A stretch of DNA of 64,000 bases from CBDBKL01 sp965206675 (GCA_965206675.1 CBDBKL010000002.1:1-64000), one strand, 5' to 3'; counted from the first letter of the stretch, positions 35,976 through 45,617 are shown. Notes: generated from the letters alone by a model not told the origin. Program-made: numbers and translations.

Positions 35976-36320
35976 TTAAGATAAAGGGTCTTCTGTGAAA
36001 GAAAGACACGCCTCTTGAGACGTTTCAAAAAAACTTATCGTATCCATCTTATTGGCTTCAAAGATTTTTTTAAACTCACTGCTCAATCCGCAAAATTTGG
36101 GCTTTTCAACATTACTCTGAGAAAAATCTCTAAGAACTTCAATAAAATCTGTTATGCCGCTCGAACCTACGAAATTTAAACCCTTTAAATCAAAAACAAC
36201 TTTTTTGCCCTTAAATTTATTAAAACACACAGTGCGAAATGGCTCTGTTGAATTAAAACTTAAATCCCCCGTTAATTCAACAATGCAAATATCACCGGAC
36301 TCTTGAATCTGAGCTTCCAT
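35976..36320 (-). CDS. STAS-domain anti-sigma-factor antagonist-like protein
   Basis: A 114-residue single STAS domain: GDICIVELTGDLSFNSTEPF, KKVVFDLKGLNFVGSSGITD with the phosphorylatable Ser in GSSG, and a C-terminal helix. Such proteins bind or release an anti-sigma kinase according to phosphorylation. No kinase or sigma factor lies nearby, so its partner is elsewhere. It is convergent with the glycosylase gene and divergent from rsmI. Confidence 0.85.
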   Translation of the reverse strand: MEAQIQESGDICIVELTGDLSFNSTEPFRTVCFNKFKGKKVVFDLKGLNFVGSSGITDFIEVLRDFSQSNVEKPKFCGLSSEFKKIFEANKMDTISFFETSQEACLSFTEDPLS

Positions 36321-36423
36321 ATAACCTTCTTTGACAGTTTACTTAGTTTTAGGATAGAATACTGGCCATATGAATTTCAAGTCGAAGTCTATAACCTCTT
36401 TCTTTCATCCAGTCTAGTTTACT

Positions 36424-37269
36424 ATGAGAAACGAATCTATTGGCAAAATCTATATCATAGCCCTTCCCATAGGAAACCCAGAAGATATCTCTCAAAGAGC
36501 CCGGCACACTATCGACACCGTAGACATCGTCGCCGCTGAAGACACACGTGTCTTTAAATCCCTCTGTCTAAAACTCAATCTCCGCCCTCAAAAAATTGTT
36601 TCCTATCACGAACACAATGAAATCAAATCATCAAAAAAACTTATTTCCCAAGTCAAAGAAGGACTACAAATCGCACTCGTTTCCGATGCGGGTACACCCC
36701 AAATCAGTGATCCAGGATATCGCCTCATACGCTTTGCCCATGAAGAAAAAATTCCCCTACACGTTATCCCAGGACCAAGCAGTCTAAGCGCATGTCTGGC
36801 CCTATCCCCATTTGGAGGCTCAAAACATATTTTTTTAGGCTTTCTACCTCATAAAAATTCAACCTCTATACTTAAAGAATATATTTATAGCGATATACAA
36901 GTTGTCCTCTTTGAAACACCCCACCAACTTATTAAAACACTCAATGAAATTTCCCTGTTATATGGCAGCCATAAAGAACTGTTTATCTGTAGAGAACTGA
37001 CAAAACCACATGAAGAAACTCTATTTGGCCCTGTGCAAGAATTAAAATCACATTTTATGAATCATCCCCCACAAGGAGAATTCACTCTCATTATCGCCCC
37101 ACAACAGGAAAAACAAACGCTCTCAAACAAAACATTGGAATCCAAAATTCAAAAAGCTCTACAAAGTGGAACCTCTATAAAAAATATTCTGCTCACTCTC
37201 AAAAAAGAAACAGATATGACTAGAAAAACACTCTATCAAAAAATACTTTCTATAAAGAAAAAGAATTAA
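36424..37269 (+). CDS. rsmI: RsmI, 16S rRNA (cytidine1402-2'-O)-methyltransferase
   Basis: A 281-residue tetrapyrrole-methylase-fold enzyme. The signature IYIIALPIGNPEDISQRARH, then VAAEDTRVFKSL, SYHEHNE, ALVSDAGTPQISDPGYRLI, and VIPGPSSLSACLALS are all RsmI motifs. It methylates the ribose of C1402 in the decoding centre. A C-terminal Lys-rich extension is present. No partner gene is adjacent. Confidence 0.95.
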   Translation: MRNESIGKIYIIALPIGNPEDISQRARHTIDTVDIVAAEDTRVFKSLCLKLNLRPQKIVSYHEHNEIKSSKKLISQVKEGLQIALVSDAGTPQISDPGYRLIRFAHEEKIPLHVIPGPSSLSACLALSPFGGSKHIFLGFLPHKNSTSILKEYIYSDIQVVLFETPHQLIKTLNEISLLYGSHKELFICRELTKPHEETLFGPVQELKSHFMNHPPQGEFTLIIAPQQEKQTLSNKTLESKIQKALQSGTSIKNILLTLKKETDMTRKTLYQKILSIKKKN

Positions 37270-37407
37270 CCCACACATAACTCCCTCTATCTCAAAGGGT
37301 CGACGCAAGGCGTAGTAGTGGTTATCGCACATTTTTAAAGCTGCTATTTATAAGTACAATCATATAGATCCTTTGATTCACTTAAAGAAGTCCTTTATTT
37401 TTAAATA

Positions 37408-39648
37408 ATGAACGCCTCTCAATTCTTCATCTCTATCCTTCTCATACTCTATCCATACTTTTCCTATTCACAACAACACAATATCGACCAACTTATAATA
37501 AACGCCGATCATTTAGAAAAAGATGTAGAAAAGAACCTTATTCACTTAAAAGGAAACGTCCATGTCATATATAAAAAATATGACATTCTGGCCGATAAAA
37601 TAAAGATTGATAGAAATTCAAAAACAATAGAAGCCAAAGGTCATGTGGTACTGACCTCCCTAGACTCACAAATTATAAGTGAAAAGGTAATCATCAATTA
37701 TGAAGATGACACAGGTACCATTGAAAATGGTTTTCTCCAAATGGGACAAATTCTCTTTACAGGAAAACTTTTTAAAAAAGATAAAACCGATACTTATGAA
37801 ATTTATGGCGGTAGCTATACATCCTGTACAACTTGCCCTCCAACATGGAAGTTCACAGGGTCCCATATCAAAGCAAAAAATCGCGGGCATATTATTATAA
37901 AAAATGTTTCTTTTAAGTTAGGAGAAATTCCAATATTCTGGGTTCCCTTTTTAGCCATTCCATCAAATACGAAAAGACATACAGGATTTTTATTCCCTAG
38001 TTTTGGATATGGAGGTGATGATGGCTTTATTATTTCTGAAAGCTTCTTTTGGGCTATAACCCCCCATCAAGATACAACATGGACACTTAAAAACTACTCT
38101 CAAAGAGGATTAAAAGGATTATTAAATTATAGATATCTACTGTCTCAAAAAAATCAAGGTGAACTCAACATAAGTTATTTAAAAGACAAAATCTATAACC
38201 CTGAAGAATTTAATATCTTCAAAGAAAAACAGCGTTGGCATATTGATTACAATCATCATTATGAACTACCCAACAACATTAACCATAACGTTTCTGTAAA
38301 TGTAAATAGTGACACTCTCTATCCCCTAGACTTTCCAAAAGAAGCGGAAGGATGGGGAGATCCCGCCCTAGAAAACAAAATTTCTTTCTCAAAAAATTTT
38401 GAAAATATGTTTATAAATGCAGAAGGCATTTATTTTTCAAACTTTCTGAAAGGACTTGATTACTCCGACTTCCCTGATGAAGTTCACAAATTACCCGAAA
38501 TTACTTATTCCATCATGCCTCAAAGAATTGGGCGTTCCCCTCTAAGATGGGAATTTGATTTTAAATATACAAACTTTTTACGTTCCAAATCACCCTATGA
38601 TGATCGAAATAATATAGGAGCATGGATTCCTCAAGATGGAGTGTTTAATCCCGAAACGGATCTTCTCAGAACAGGGCAACGACTTGATTTTCTTCCAAGT
38701 CTTTCAATACCTTTTCAAATCGGTCCCTATATAGAAATTTATCCAAAAATGACCTATAGAGAAACACGATATCATTTTAATGCTGGTGATGACCGTTCCG
38801 TCGAGCAAAGATTTTTGCGCACAGATACCTCAATACGAACACGCTTGTCTAAAATTTATGGAAAAGAAAACAACACCCGTTATCGTCACGAAATTGAACC
38901 AGAAATTACACACACATCTTTGCCCTGGGTTAAACGTCCCTCACACCCTTTCTTTCCTAAAGAGGATTTTGAAGGCTTTTTTAGACCAAGCTCAGCCATT
39001 ACAGATAGTGATCTTATTCAATTTGACTATCATGACCGATTAACTGAAAAAAATATGCTTACATTTTCTCTCACAAACCGATTAATAAAAAAAGAATGGA
39101 TTGATGATGTTCCCTTTTATAAAGAAATTACGAGTTTAAAAATTTGGCAGTCTTTTGATTATTATGAATCTGTATCTAAAAATCCACTTCGCCAACCCTG
39201 GTCTGAACTCTCAGCCCTTTTAGACATTCGTCTTCCCTATCTAGAAACAAATACACTTTTTAGTTATTTTCCCTATTATAAGACAACAAGTTTGGCCTCA
39301 AGAATAAAAGGCATGGATAGTAAAGGTAACTACCTCCAGTTCACTTATTCCCGTTCATTCACTATTGATTCTGACAACACCACAATTATACAAAAAAATA
39401 TAACAGAAGATCTAGGGGTCAACTTAGGAATTGTTACAAAATATGCCAGACTCATTTCGGGGAGTGTATATTCTCTTTCTCATCAAAAATGGAATCTTTA
39501 CGAATCAAGACTCGACTTATACCCTCCCGGTGATTGCTGGGTCATAAGCTTTGGCCTGCAAAATCGAGAACCCGAAGATATCAAAAAGTTAAATTACACC
39601 TTTAATATTTCCTTCCTCTTTAACGATAAAACAAAGAATTTATTTTAA
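37408..39648 (+). CDS. lptD: LptD, LPS-assembly outer-membrane protein
   Basis: A 746-residue protein with a signal peptide (about 21 residues, ending YFSYSQQ), an N-terminal OstA/LptA-like beta-jellyroll (residues 25-140, INADHLEKDVEKNLIHLKGN), and a large C-terminal beta-barrel. Cysteines in GGSYTSCTTCPPTWKF (about residues 137-144), and a Cys near the C-terminus (PPGDCWVISFGLQ), can make the disulfides LptD needs between domains. EIPIFWVPFLAIPSNTKRHTGFLFPSFG is the strongly conserved LptD block. It inserts LPS in the outer leaflet with LptE (not in the window). Confidence 0.93.
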   Translation: MNASQFFISILLILYPYFSYSQQHNIDQLIINADHLEKDVEKNLIHLKGNVHVIYKKYDILADKIKIDRNSKTIEAKGHVVLTSLDSQIISEKVIINYEDDTGTIENGFLQMGQILFTGKLFKKDKTDTYEIYGGSYTSCTTCPPTWKFTGSHIKAKNRGHIIIKNVSFKLGEIPIFWVPFLAIPSNTKRHTGFLFPSFGYGGDDGFIISESFFWAITPHQDTTWTLKNYSQRGLKGLLNYRYLLSQKNQGELNISYLKDKIYNPEEFNIFKEKQRWHIDYNHHYELPNNINHNVSVNVNSDTLYPLDFPKEAEGWGDPALENKISFSKNFENMFINAEGIYFSNFLKGLDYSDFPDEVHKLPEITYSIMPQRIGRSPLRWEFDFKYTNFLRSKSPYDDRNNIGAWIPQDGVFNPETDLLRTGQRLDFLPSLSIPFQIGPYIEIYPKMTYRETRYHFNAGDDRSVEQRFLRTDTSIRTRLSKIYGKENNTRYRHEIEPEITHTSLPWVKRPSHPFFPKEDFEGFFRPSSAITDSDLIQFDYHDRLTEKNMLTFSLTNRLIKKEWIDDVPFYKEITSLKIWQSFDYYESVSKNPLRQPWSELSALLDIRLPYLETNTLFSYFPYYKTTSLASRIKGMDSKGNYLQFTYSRSFTIDSDNTTIIQKNITEDLGVNLGIVTKYARLISGSVYSLSHQKWNLYESRLDLYPPGDCWVISFGLQNREPEDIKKLNYTFNISFLFNDKTKNLF

Positions 39649-39713
39649 ATCTGTCTAGATAAAAGTCTGGGTAAATCTTACACTCCTAACTGTAACTTTC
39701 CGATACGACTTAC

Positions 39714-40850
39714 ATGGGACAAGCAAAATATTGGGAGCTCGTCTACCCCGAAAGTTTAAGAACAGCTCCTAAAGCACAACCAATTCAAAAGACTAGAATT
39801 GAAGCCATTGATATGGCTCGAGGGATTGCCATCAGTTTAATGTTTCTCTCTCACTGTGTGAAGGGTTTACTTTCTTTTCAAATGATGCCCCAATGGGGAA
39901 TTGTTCCTGTACATTTAATTACAAAGTTTTCATCCTCTCTGTTCATAATGATCTTTGGAATGTCTCTTTCTCTTTTCTTCTCAGATGCTATTGGAACACC
40001 AAAATGGCCGCAAAAAAGAAAAAGACTGCTTATACGAGGACTGGAAATACTCTTTTGGTACAAAGCTCTCACCTTTGTTCAAATGTTTCAAATTTATCCT
40101 CAACAAGTCATTATTGATACATTACTGTTCAAAAAATTTCCTGATTTTGTTGAAGTCCTAGGATTTTATGCAATCTGTTTAATGTGGATACCTTTCTTTC
40201 TCCCCTTCTGGAAAGCCCTATCTCTACCCATTAAATGTTTAGCTATTTTATTGTTTGGATTTATTGGCACCTCACTCACTCAATTAGACTGGGGATCCTA
40301 TACATCCATAAAAGCTATTCTCGTTGAACACAAAGGATATTATACCTTTGGACAGTTTCAAAGAGGGGCTATTGTACTTATAGGTTTACTCTTAGGAGAT
40401 ATTCTCAAATTGTTCAAAGATAAAAATCTTGGACAGTATTATCTATCAGGAATTCTACTGTTTTCTTCTCTCTGCTTTTTTGGATATTTCTATTACATTG
40501 CCGGTGAAAACATAGATCAATTTCTAAAAGCCGTTGCACGAAACTATGGTAAACACCCCCCACTGATAAATTTTATGAGTTTCAGCTTAGGAGGAGCCTT
40601 TGCTATACTCAGCATTCTCTTATTGGCTAGAAACTACCTCACCAAATTATTTTTACCCTTTACTTATATAGGAAGAACTCCACTGTTTTCATTTTCATAT
40701 CACATTATAGTTATCTTTGTTTTGTACCGTTGGATTTTTGATCTCAGAAGAAATACAACATACGAAACAGCCCTGTGGTTAACACTTTTACTTTTCATTT
40801 CTTGTTCCATATTTTCTTATATCCTATGCCAGAGAAAAGATAAAAAATGA
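39714..40850 (+). CDS. DUF1624/HGSNAT-like membrane acyltransferase
   Basis: A 378-residue polytopic protein with about ten transmembrane helices. RIEAIDMARGIAISLMFLSH at residues 28-47 is the signature of the DUF1624 / heparan-alpha-glucosaminide N-acetyltransferase catalytic-type family, with the conserved Arg-Gly and His. The next helix, FSSSLFIMIFGMSLSLFFSD, also fits. These proteins are thought to transfer acyl groups across the membrane to envelope glycans. Its stop overlaps the ATG of the beta-lactamase-fold gene (ATGA), tying both to cell-envelope modification. Confidence 0.8.
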   Translation: MGQAKYWELVYPESLRTAPKAQPIQKTRIEAIDMARGIAISLMFLSHCVKGLLSFQMMPQWGIVPVHLITKFSSSLFIMIFGMSLSLFFSDAIGTPKWPQKRKRLLIRGLEILFWYKALTFVQMFQIYPQQVIIDTLLFKKFPDFVEVLGFYAICLMWIPFFLPFWKALSLPIKCLAILLFGFIGTSLTQLDWGSYTSIKAILVEHKGYYTFGQFQRGAIVLIGLLLGDILKLFKDKNLGQYYLSGILLFSSLCFFGYFYYIAGENIDQFLKAVARNYGKHPPLINFMSFSLGGAFAILSILLLARNYLTKLFLPFTYIGRTPLFSFSYHIIVIFVLYRWIFDLRRNTTYETALWLTLLLFISCSIFSYILCQRKDKK

Positions 40851-41929
40851 AACTTCTTATATTTTTATACTTATTTACAAGTCCGCTTTTTGGAGATTCC
40901 TTCTTTGATTTCTTTCTCAGTAAAAAATCAGAGATAAAGCAAACTCAACCAGGCCCCAAACAGTGGAGAGAAAATATCCAAACAGAAGTTCTTAAAATTG
41001 CTAACTCTTTTGAAGGCGAATTTGGAGTCTATGTTAAAGATATCCCTTCTGGAGAAGTCTATTCATTCAATGCAGAAACACCCTGGTATTTAGCCTCTTC
41101 CATCAAACTCCCCATTCTTATTGGGGTTATGAAAAGCGTTCATTCTAGAAAGTTAAATCTGAATCAAAAAATTCAAATTAATCTTACGGATTATAGAGAT
41201 GGAGCCGGGCAAACCAATTGGGTTCCACCAGGTAAAACTGTCACTTTAAAGTTTTTAATAGAACAAATGATGATCTATAGTGATAACGCTGCCACAGATA
41301 AAATTATTTCCTTAGTTGGAATGAAGAATATCAATTCCACCCTTCAGTCTATCGTCCCTAAAGGATTTCATGAAATCACCTCTCTTCTAGAAGTCAGACA
41401 CCAGGTTTATTCCCATGTTCATAAAAAATCATCATCACTCTCAAATATGGATTATTTTAAAATAAAGGCAGCTAAACGTTTTTCTAAAAAAATTGAAGTT
41501 TTTAGAAAGTTAGCGAAGCTTCGCAGGTCACAGCTCTACACCACAGACTTAAACCTTGCCTTTAACAAATACTACTCAACCTACTTGAATCATGCCACTT
41601 TATCTTCCTATGCCTATCTGTTAGAAAAATTAGTGCATGGAGAAATTATATCAAAAAAGATTTCAAAAGAGATTCTCAAACTTATGAAAAGGTGTCAGAC
41701 CGGAAAAACGCGAATAAAGAAACATTTTCCAAAATCCATACGTTTTGCGCACAAGACAGGAACTCAATATAAAAGGGCTTGCGATATGGGTGTGGCCAGT
41801 TGGAAACAAAAAAATGTTATCATAACGGCCTGTACAAAGGGTTACCGTCGCCTTTCTCATTCCGATAGAGTTCTTGCAAAACTAGGACAAGCTCTTTTCA
41901 AATCCGGCTTAATTCCCCAATTAAAATAA
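40847..41929 (+). CDS. Exported class A beta-lactamase-fold serine hydrolase
   Basis: A 360-residue protein with a signal peptide (MKLLIFLYLFTSPLFG). It carries the three motifs of penicillin-recognising enzymes: S84-S-I-K87 (SxxK), S145-D-N147 (SDN) and HKTGT near residue 302. A long insertion, about residues 180-230, separates SDN from the C-terminal domain. Such proteins may be beta-lactamases, D,D-peptidases or non-lactam hydrolases. The insertion and lack of a clear ExxLN omega-loop make resistance unproven. Translationally coupled to the upstream acyltransferase. Confidence 0.82.
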   Translation: MKLLIFLYLFTSPLFGDSFFDFFLSKKSEIKQTQPGPKQWRENIQTEVLKIANSFEGEFGVYVKDIPSGEVYSFNAETPWYLASSIKLPILIGVMKSVHSRKLNLNQKIQINLTDYRDGAGQTNWVPPGKTVTLKFLIEQMMIYSDNAATDKIISLVGMKNINSTLQSIVPKGFHEITSLLEVRHQVYSHVHKKSSSLSNMDYFKIKAAKRFSKKIEVFRKLAKLRRSQLYTTDLNLAFNKYYSTYLNHATLSSYAYLLEKLVHGEIISKKISKEILKLMKRCQTGKTRIKKHFPKSIRFAHKTGTQYKRACDMGVASWKQKNVIITACTKGYRRLSHSDRVLAKLGQALFKSGLIPQLK

Positions 41930-42010
41930 CTCTGGCCAAAAACCCGCCTTAAAGTTTCCATATTCCTATTTGGGACAGTTTTATAGATCCTGTTTCTTTT
42001 AAAATCTTTT

Positions 42011-42352
42011 TTAAATCTCAGAGGGGAAATAACTCACCTCTCCCCTTCTATCAACAAGAGCTATGGTTAACACCACTTCGTCAACAGATCCTCGCATCAT
42101 TTGCACAGCATATTCTAATCGATCCAATTGTTTGTAAGAAATATGATTCCAATAACTAGAATACGAGGTAACAGATTTTACTTCTAAAATTTGCACGCAC
42201 TTTTTAAATGTAAAAACGAGGTCTAACTCTACTCCATAAAATTTATGACGATGAAATTTTAAACTCCAACCCTTATTTATAAACTGTCTGGCCACAATAG
42301 CTTCAGAATACAAACCTCTTGATCTATCGTCTCCATTCCTTAACTCCCGCAA
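42011..42352 (-). CDS. YraN-family (UPF0102) nuclease-fold protein
   Basis: About 113 residues. A PD-(D/E)XK-like fold typical of YraN: GLYSEAIVARQFINKGWSLKF, RHKFYGVELDLVF (E-x-D), and VQILEVKSV (E-x-K), matching the E...D...ExK pattern. Its stop is at 42011. The reading frame is open to 42457 inside rnhB; I place the start at a TTG (42352) that overlaps the end of rnhB by about 29 bp, but TTG 42370 or GTG 42379 are possible. The last gene of the rpsP cluster, where yraN is often found. Confidence 0.7.
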   Translation of the reverse strand: MRELRNGDDRSRGLYSEAIVARQFINKGWSLKFHRHKFYGVELDLVFTFKKCVQILEVKSVTSYSSYWNHISYKQLDRLEYAVQMMRGSVDEVVLTIALVDRRGEVSYFPSEI

Positions 42353-42923
42353 AAGTCTTTCTGTGCTCAACGCATGGACCGTGGGTTTGAATAGCTGATT
42401 GATGGATCTTAGTGGCGTAGCCCTTATGCTTTTCAAATCCATAAACGGGAAAATCATTAGCCAACCCTTTCATATATCGATCACGCGCCACCTTAGCCAC
42501 TATAGAAGCTGCTGAAATAGGAGCCGCTCTTAAATCCCCTTTAATAAGAGGAGTTTGAACATACCCTGGTAAATCAGGCAAAGTTTGATGGCCGTCCACC
42601 AAAACATGACCCTGATTTAACCCAAGCCCCATTACAGCCCTTTTCATTGCTAAAAACGAAGCCTGTAAAATATTAATCTTTTCAATTTCCTCTACCGTTG
42701 CAAAAGCAATGCTAGCTTGATGTGTGTTTAAAATGTGTTCTGCCAATTCTTCGCGTCGTTTTTCGGACAATATTTTAGAATCTGTAAATTCACTTATAAT
42801 TTCATCTGATTTAAGACAAACGGCCCCTGCATAAACTCGACCCGCCAGACACCCCCGTCCGACTTCATCCACCCCAATAACAGGCTTGGGGACAACAGAC
42901 TCCCAATCAAATCGTTTTAACAT
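42324..42923 (-). CDS. rnhB: Ribonuclease HII
   Basis: A 199-residue RNase HII, which removes ribonucleotides from DNA-RNA hybrids. VIGVDEVGRGCLAGRVYAGA has the catalytic Asp-Glu pair (D19, E20). The third and fourth acids are in HVLVDGHQTLP and ISAASIVAKVARDRYM. I start at ATG 42923; an upstream in-frame TTG at 42932 is less likely. A small hairpin with a U-rich tail (42927-42948) immediately precedes the start. Confidence 0.94.
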   Translation of the reverse strand: MLKRFDWESVVPKPVIGVDEVGRGCLAGRVYAGAVCLKSDEIISEFTDSKILSEKRREELAEHILNTHQASIAFATVEEIEKINILQASFLAMKRAVMGLGLNQGHVLVDGHQTLPDLPGYVQTPLIKGDLRAAPISAASIVAKVARDRYMKGLANDFPVYGFEKHKGYATKIHQSAIQTHGPCVEHRKTFAGVKEWRR

Positions 42924-42926
42924 ATG

Positions 42927-42948
42927 AAACAAAAACCCTCTTTGGGTT
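42927..42948 (-). terminator. Weak terminator-like or leader hairpin between rplS and rnhB
   Basis: On the minus strand, AACCC (42948-42944), AAAGA loop, GGGTT (42938-42934), followed by TTTGTTT. A 5-bp stem with a T-rich tail: possible attenuator. The AGAGGG of the loop and right arm could also be the rnhB ribosome-binding site. Confidence 0.35.
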
Positions 42949-42968
42949 ATCTCTCAAAAGAGACCCTA

Positions 42969-43388
42969 TTACTGAGCAGTACTCTCTTTTGAACTCTCCG
43001 AAGAACCATTCTCTTCAGAACTAGCAGCCTCTTCTTGAGCGTCAATAATACGCTCACTGGAAATACGAGAGGCTTTTCCTGCAAGTTTACGTAGATAATA
43101 AAGTCTAGAGCGTCTCACAACTCCTCGAGCTATGACCTTCACACTCTCTATCAAAGGATTGGTATAGGGAAACGTCCGCTCCACTCCAATATTGTCTGAG
43201 ACCTTTCTAACAGTAAAAGAACGACCCATCCCAGAGCCTTGAATTTTAATCACCACACCTTTAAAGATCTGAGTTCTCTCTTTCTCACCCTCTTTAACTC
43301 GAATAGCCACCTCTACTGTATCGCCCGAGCGCATCTCTGGAAACGATTTACGCTTTTCAAGTGCCATTTGTTTTATGAACTCCAACAT
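42969..43388 (-). CDS. rplS: 50S ribosomal protein L19
   Basis: A 139-residue L19 with a normal core (MRSGDTVEVAIRVKEGEKER, IFKGVVIKIQGSGMGRSFTV, YYLRKLAGKASRI) and an acidic Ser/Glu-rich extension of about 30 residues at the C-terminus. I start at ATG 43388 after GGGAG; the frame is open upstream to 43427 without a ribosome-binding site. L19 sits at the 30S/50S interface. Gene order after trmD is the usual one. Confidence 0.95.
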   Translation of the reverse strand: MLEFIKQMALEKRKSFPEMRSGDTVEVAIRVKEGEKERTQIFKGVVIKIQGSGMGRSFTVRKVSDNIGVERTFPYTNPLIESVKVIARGVVRRSRLYYLRKLAGKASRISSERIIDAQEEAASSEENGSSESSKESTAQ

Positions 43389-43462
43389 GAAAAAACTCCC
43401 TACTTTGAAACTTTGAGTATCATACATTGAAAATACAGGTCAACCGCCCAAAGTGCCCTACC

Positions 43463-44260
43463 TCATTCCGATAAAAACTTTTCAGGAAATCCTAAAGCTC
43501 GACGATCTTGAGCACTAAGAGCCATATAATAAGACTTGGCCCTATCCCATGTTTCTTTAAGCTCTGACCGCAATTCCATTTGTGCCTTAAAAAGCTCCGG
43601 CCTCTTCTGAAATGTCTTTAAGAGTCCTATGTAAGCCCTTGATTTCTCAATTTCTTTATGATCTCCACTTAAAAAAATCTCAGGCACAGCGACGTCATGG
43701 AAAAGAGATGGACGTGTAAAAATAGGAGCCTCAAGCAGCCCATCTGATAAGCTATCTTTCTCTACACTCTCCTCATCCCCTAAAAAATCAGGAAGAAAAC
43801 GGGCTAAAGCTTCAATAAGAACCATACTAGCAACTTCCCCCCCATTAACAACATAGTTACCTATAGAAATCTCCTCATCGACATATTTATTAAGAAACCT
43901 CTGATCCACACCTGCATAACGGCCACAGATTAAAATCAATCCACTCGTTTTCGACAACGACTCTGCCATAGCATGAGACAACAACTTCCCCTGAGGACTA
44001 AGGTATATACTCTTTGGCTTCGTCTCAAATTTCGATTGGGCTGCACAAAACGCCTTTTCCATAGGCTCTGCACAAATGACCATACCTTCCCCTCCCCCAT
44101 AGGGAGTATCATCAATAGAGCCATAATTATTATTTGTAAATTCCCTTAAATATGTTGTTGATAAATTTAAAAGTTTTTTCTTTTGAGCGCGACCTATCAA
44201 CCCCAGTTCAAAGAAGGGATTAAAAAAATCTGGAAAAAGAGTAATAATATCTATCTTCAC
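43463..44260 (-). CDS. trmD: TrmD, tRNA (guanine37-N1)-methyltransferase
   Basis: A 265-residue SPOUT methyltransferase making m1G37. The trefoil-knot motifs are intact: DIITLFPDFF, DDTPYGGGEGMVICAEPMEK, YLSPQGKLL, ILICGRYAGVDQRF and SIGNYVVNGGEVASMVLIEA. The C-terminal helical domain begins near LPDFLGDEESVEKDS. Three bp separate it from rimM and 74 bp from the L19 start. Confidence 0.97.
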   Translation of the reverse strand: MKIDIITLFPDFFNPFFELGLIGRAQKKKLLNLSTTYLREFTNNNYGSIDDTPYGGGEGMVICAEPMEKAFCAAQSKFETKPKSIYLSPQGKLLSHAMAESLSKTSGLILICGRYAGVDQRFLNKYVDEEISIGNYVVNGGEVASMVLIEALARFLPDFLGDEESVEKDSLSDGLLEAPIFTRPSLFHDVAVPEIFLSGDHKEIEKSRAYIGLLKTFQKRPELFKAQMELRSELKETWDRAKSYYMALSAQDRRALGFPEKFLSE

Positions 44261-44263
44261 TCT

Positions 44264-44782
44264 CTATCCAAAACTCTCTAAATAATTTTCAGGCAACTTA
44301 AAATGAATACTTTTTTCCTTCCAATTTATCCGTTCCAATAACTGATCCACAAAAGGAATTAAAAGTTCACCCTTTAAAGTTCTTAAAATTAAAACATCCT
44401 GTGCCGTAGAAAAAAAACCTTCCACTGTACCCAGCTCCCTGTTCCCATTAAAAGCTCTAAAACCCTCTATTTCATGCAAGTAAATCTTTTCCCCCGGCTC
44501 TGATATCAATAAGCTTTTCGGAATACCAAAAATAAACCCTTTTAACTTTTCAGCCTGAGTGCGACTCTTTAATTCCTCAGTCGCAAGTACAATCCCTTTT
44601 TTATGAGGAAACCATTTCTCAATACAAAATCTCTGAACTGTTTTTGAATCTTCAGGTTGTATGCACTGAAATTCTTTAAGCTCCCCTTTCCATTCGGGAC
44701 GTTCAGAATATAAGACAACATAGAGCTCACCTTTTAAACCATGAGCCTCTTTAACTCTTCCGATATTAAAAAAATCAGACAT
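44264..44782 (-). CDS. rimM: RimM, 16S rRNA processing / 30S maturation factor
   Basis: A 172-residue protein with an N-terminal RimM beta-barrel (FFNIGRVKEAHGLKGELYVV) and a C-terminal PRC-barrel domain (GEKIYLHEIEGFRAFNGNRE and LLIPFVDQLLERINWKEKSI). It binds the 30S head and assists late maturation. It lies between khpA and trmD in the standard order. Confidence 0.94.
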   Translation of the reverse strand: MSDFFNIGRVKEAHGLKGELYVVLYSERPEWKGELKEFQCIQPEDSKTVQRFCIEKWFPHKKGIVLATEELKSRTQAEKLKGFIFGIPKSLLISEPGEKIYLHEIEGFRAFNGNRELGTVEGFFSTAQDVLILRTLKGELLIPFVDQLLERINWKEKSIHFKLPENYLESFG

Positions 44783-44802
44783 ACAAAAGAAAAAAAGATG
44801 TG

Positions 44803-45048
44803 TTACTCAACAATTTCTAAAACACTACGCTTTTGTAGCTTTGTGCTCGCCGCATTTAAAATAGTTCTCATCGAGCGAGCTGTTCGCCCTTGTTTCCCAA
44901 TGACTTTTCCAAGATCCTCTTTGGCCACTTTCAATTCCACAACTGTTGTTTGCTCTCCAGCGACCTCACTCACTTCCACACGGTCAGGGTTATCAACAAG
45001 CGACTTAGCCATCAACTCTACAAGATCCTTCAAACTTGTTGGATCCAT
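44803..45048 (-). CDS. khpA: KhpA-type KH-domain RNA-binding protein
   Basis: An 81-residue single KH domain. The GxxG loop is VIGKQGRTARSM; MDPTSLKDLVELMAKSLVDN and VELKVAKEDLGKVIG are typical of KhpA/YlqC. It binds RNA, commonly with KhpB. The 13-bp spacing after rpsP fits a polycistronic transcript. Confidence 0.93.
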   Translation of the reverse strand: MDPTSLKDLVELMAKSLVDNPDRVEVSEVAGEQTTVVELKVAKEDLGKVIGKQGRTARSMRTILNAASTKLQKRSVLEIVE

Positions 45049-45061
45049 TGTTCACCTCCAT

Positions 45062-45313
45062 TTACTTTCCGCTACCAGAAGCCTCACGAATCAAGGACTT
45101 TACTCTTTGAGTCGGCTGAGCTCCACAGGATACCCAGTGCTCCACTCTTTCAAGGTTTAACTTCAATTTTTTTTCATTTTTTCCAGAGTGAGGATTATAT
45201 GTTCCAAGTACCTCTATAAATCTACCGTCACGAGATCGCCTTTGATCTGCTACAGTGACACGATATTTAGAAGCATGACGAGCCCCTCGACGCGAAAGCC
45301 GGATAACAACCAC
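45062..45313 (-). CDS. rpsP: 30S ribosomal protein S16
   Basis: An 83-residue S16. VVVIRLSRRGARHASKYRVT begins exactly where the family begins (M-V-x-I-R-L-x-R). I therefore start it at GTG 45313, which has GGAG five to six bases upstream. A longer frame from 45412 is open but not supported by homology. SRDGRFIEVLGTYNPHSGKN is the S16 signature. It is the first gene of the rpsP-khpA-rimM-trmD-rplS-rnhB-yraN operon. Confidence 0.95.
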   Translation of the reverse strand: MVVIRLSRRGARHASKYRVTVADQRRSRDGRFIEVLGTYNPHSGKNEKKLKLNLERVEHWVSCGAQPTQRVKSLIREASGSGK

Positions 45314-45617
45314 TTTAACTCCTTTACCATATGGTCCACTAAATGACATTAGATCCCATGAAAGTTCTAAGTAGTCAATAAATGAGCGAATCCATTCTAT
45401 TATGCGCCGCATAATCTATTGCTATATTTCTAGGAATACCCTCCTCCAAAATGCCCCCACCATCTTTTACTCATCCATAAGCAAGCTTTTAGGGGACCGG
45501 ATAAGTTTAGCCTAAAACTAACTTCATAAGCCTGTGTTCAAATAAAAGCAAAAAATGCCTGAAGATGTGGATGTAGAGGTCCATTTTTAGCCAAGCACAG
45601 CCGTTTATAATTGGCTC

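Noticed and set aside
40847..41929. Antibiotic-resistance beta-lactamase
   Set aside because: SxxK, SDN and KTG are present, but a long insertion and no clear omega-loop Glu mean it may equally be a D,D-peptidase-like or other hydrolase.
41930..42010. Possible terminator between the convergent beta-lactamase-fold and yraN genes
   Set aside because: Only a 4-bp ACAG/CTGT stem with a long loop is visible near 41978-41995; too weak to call.
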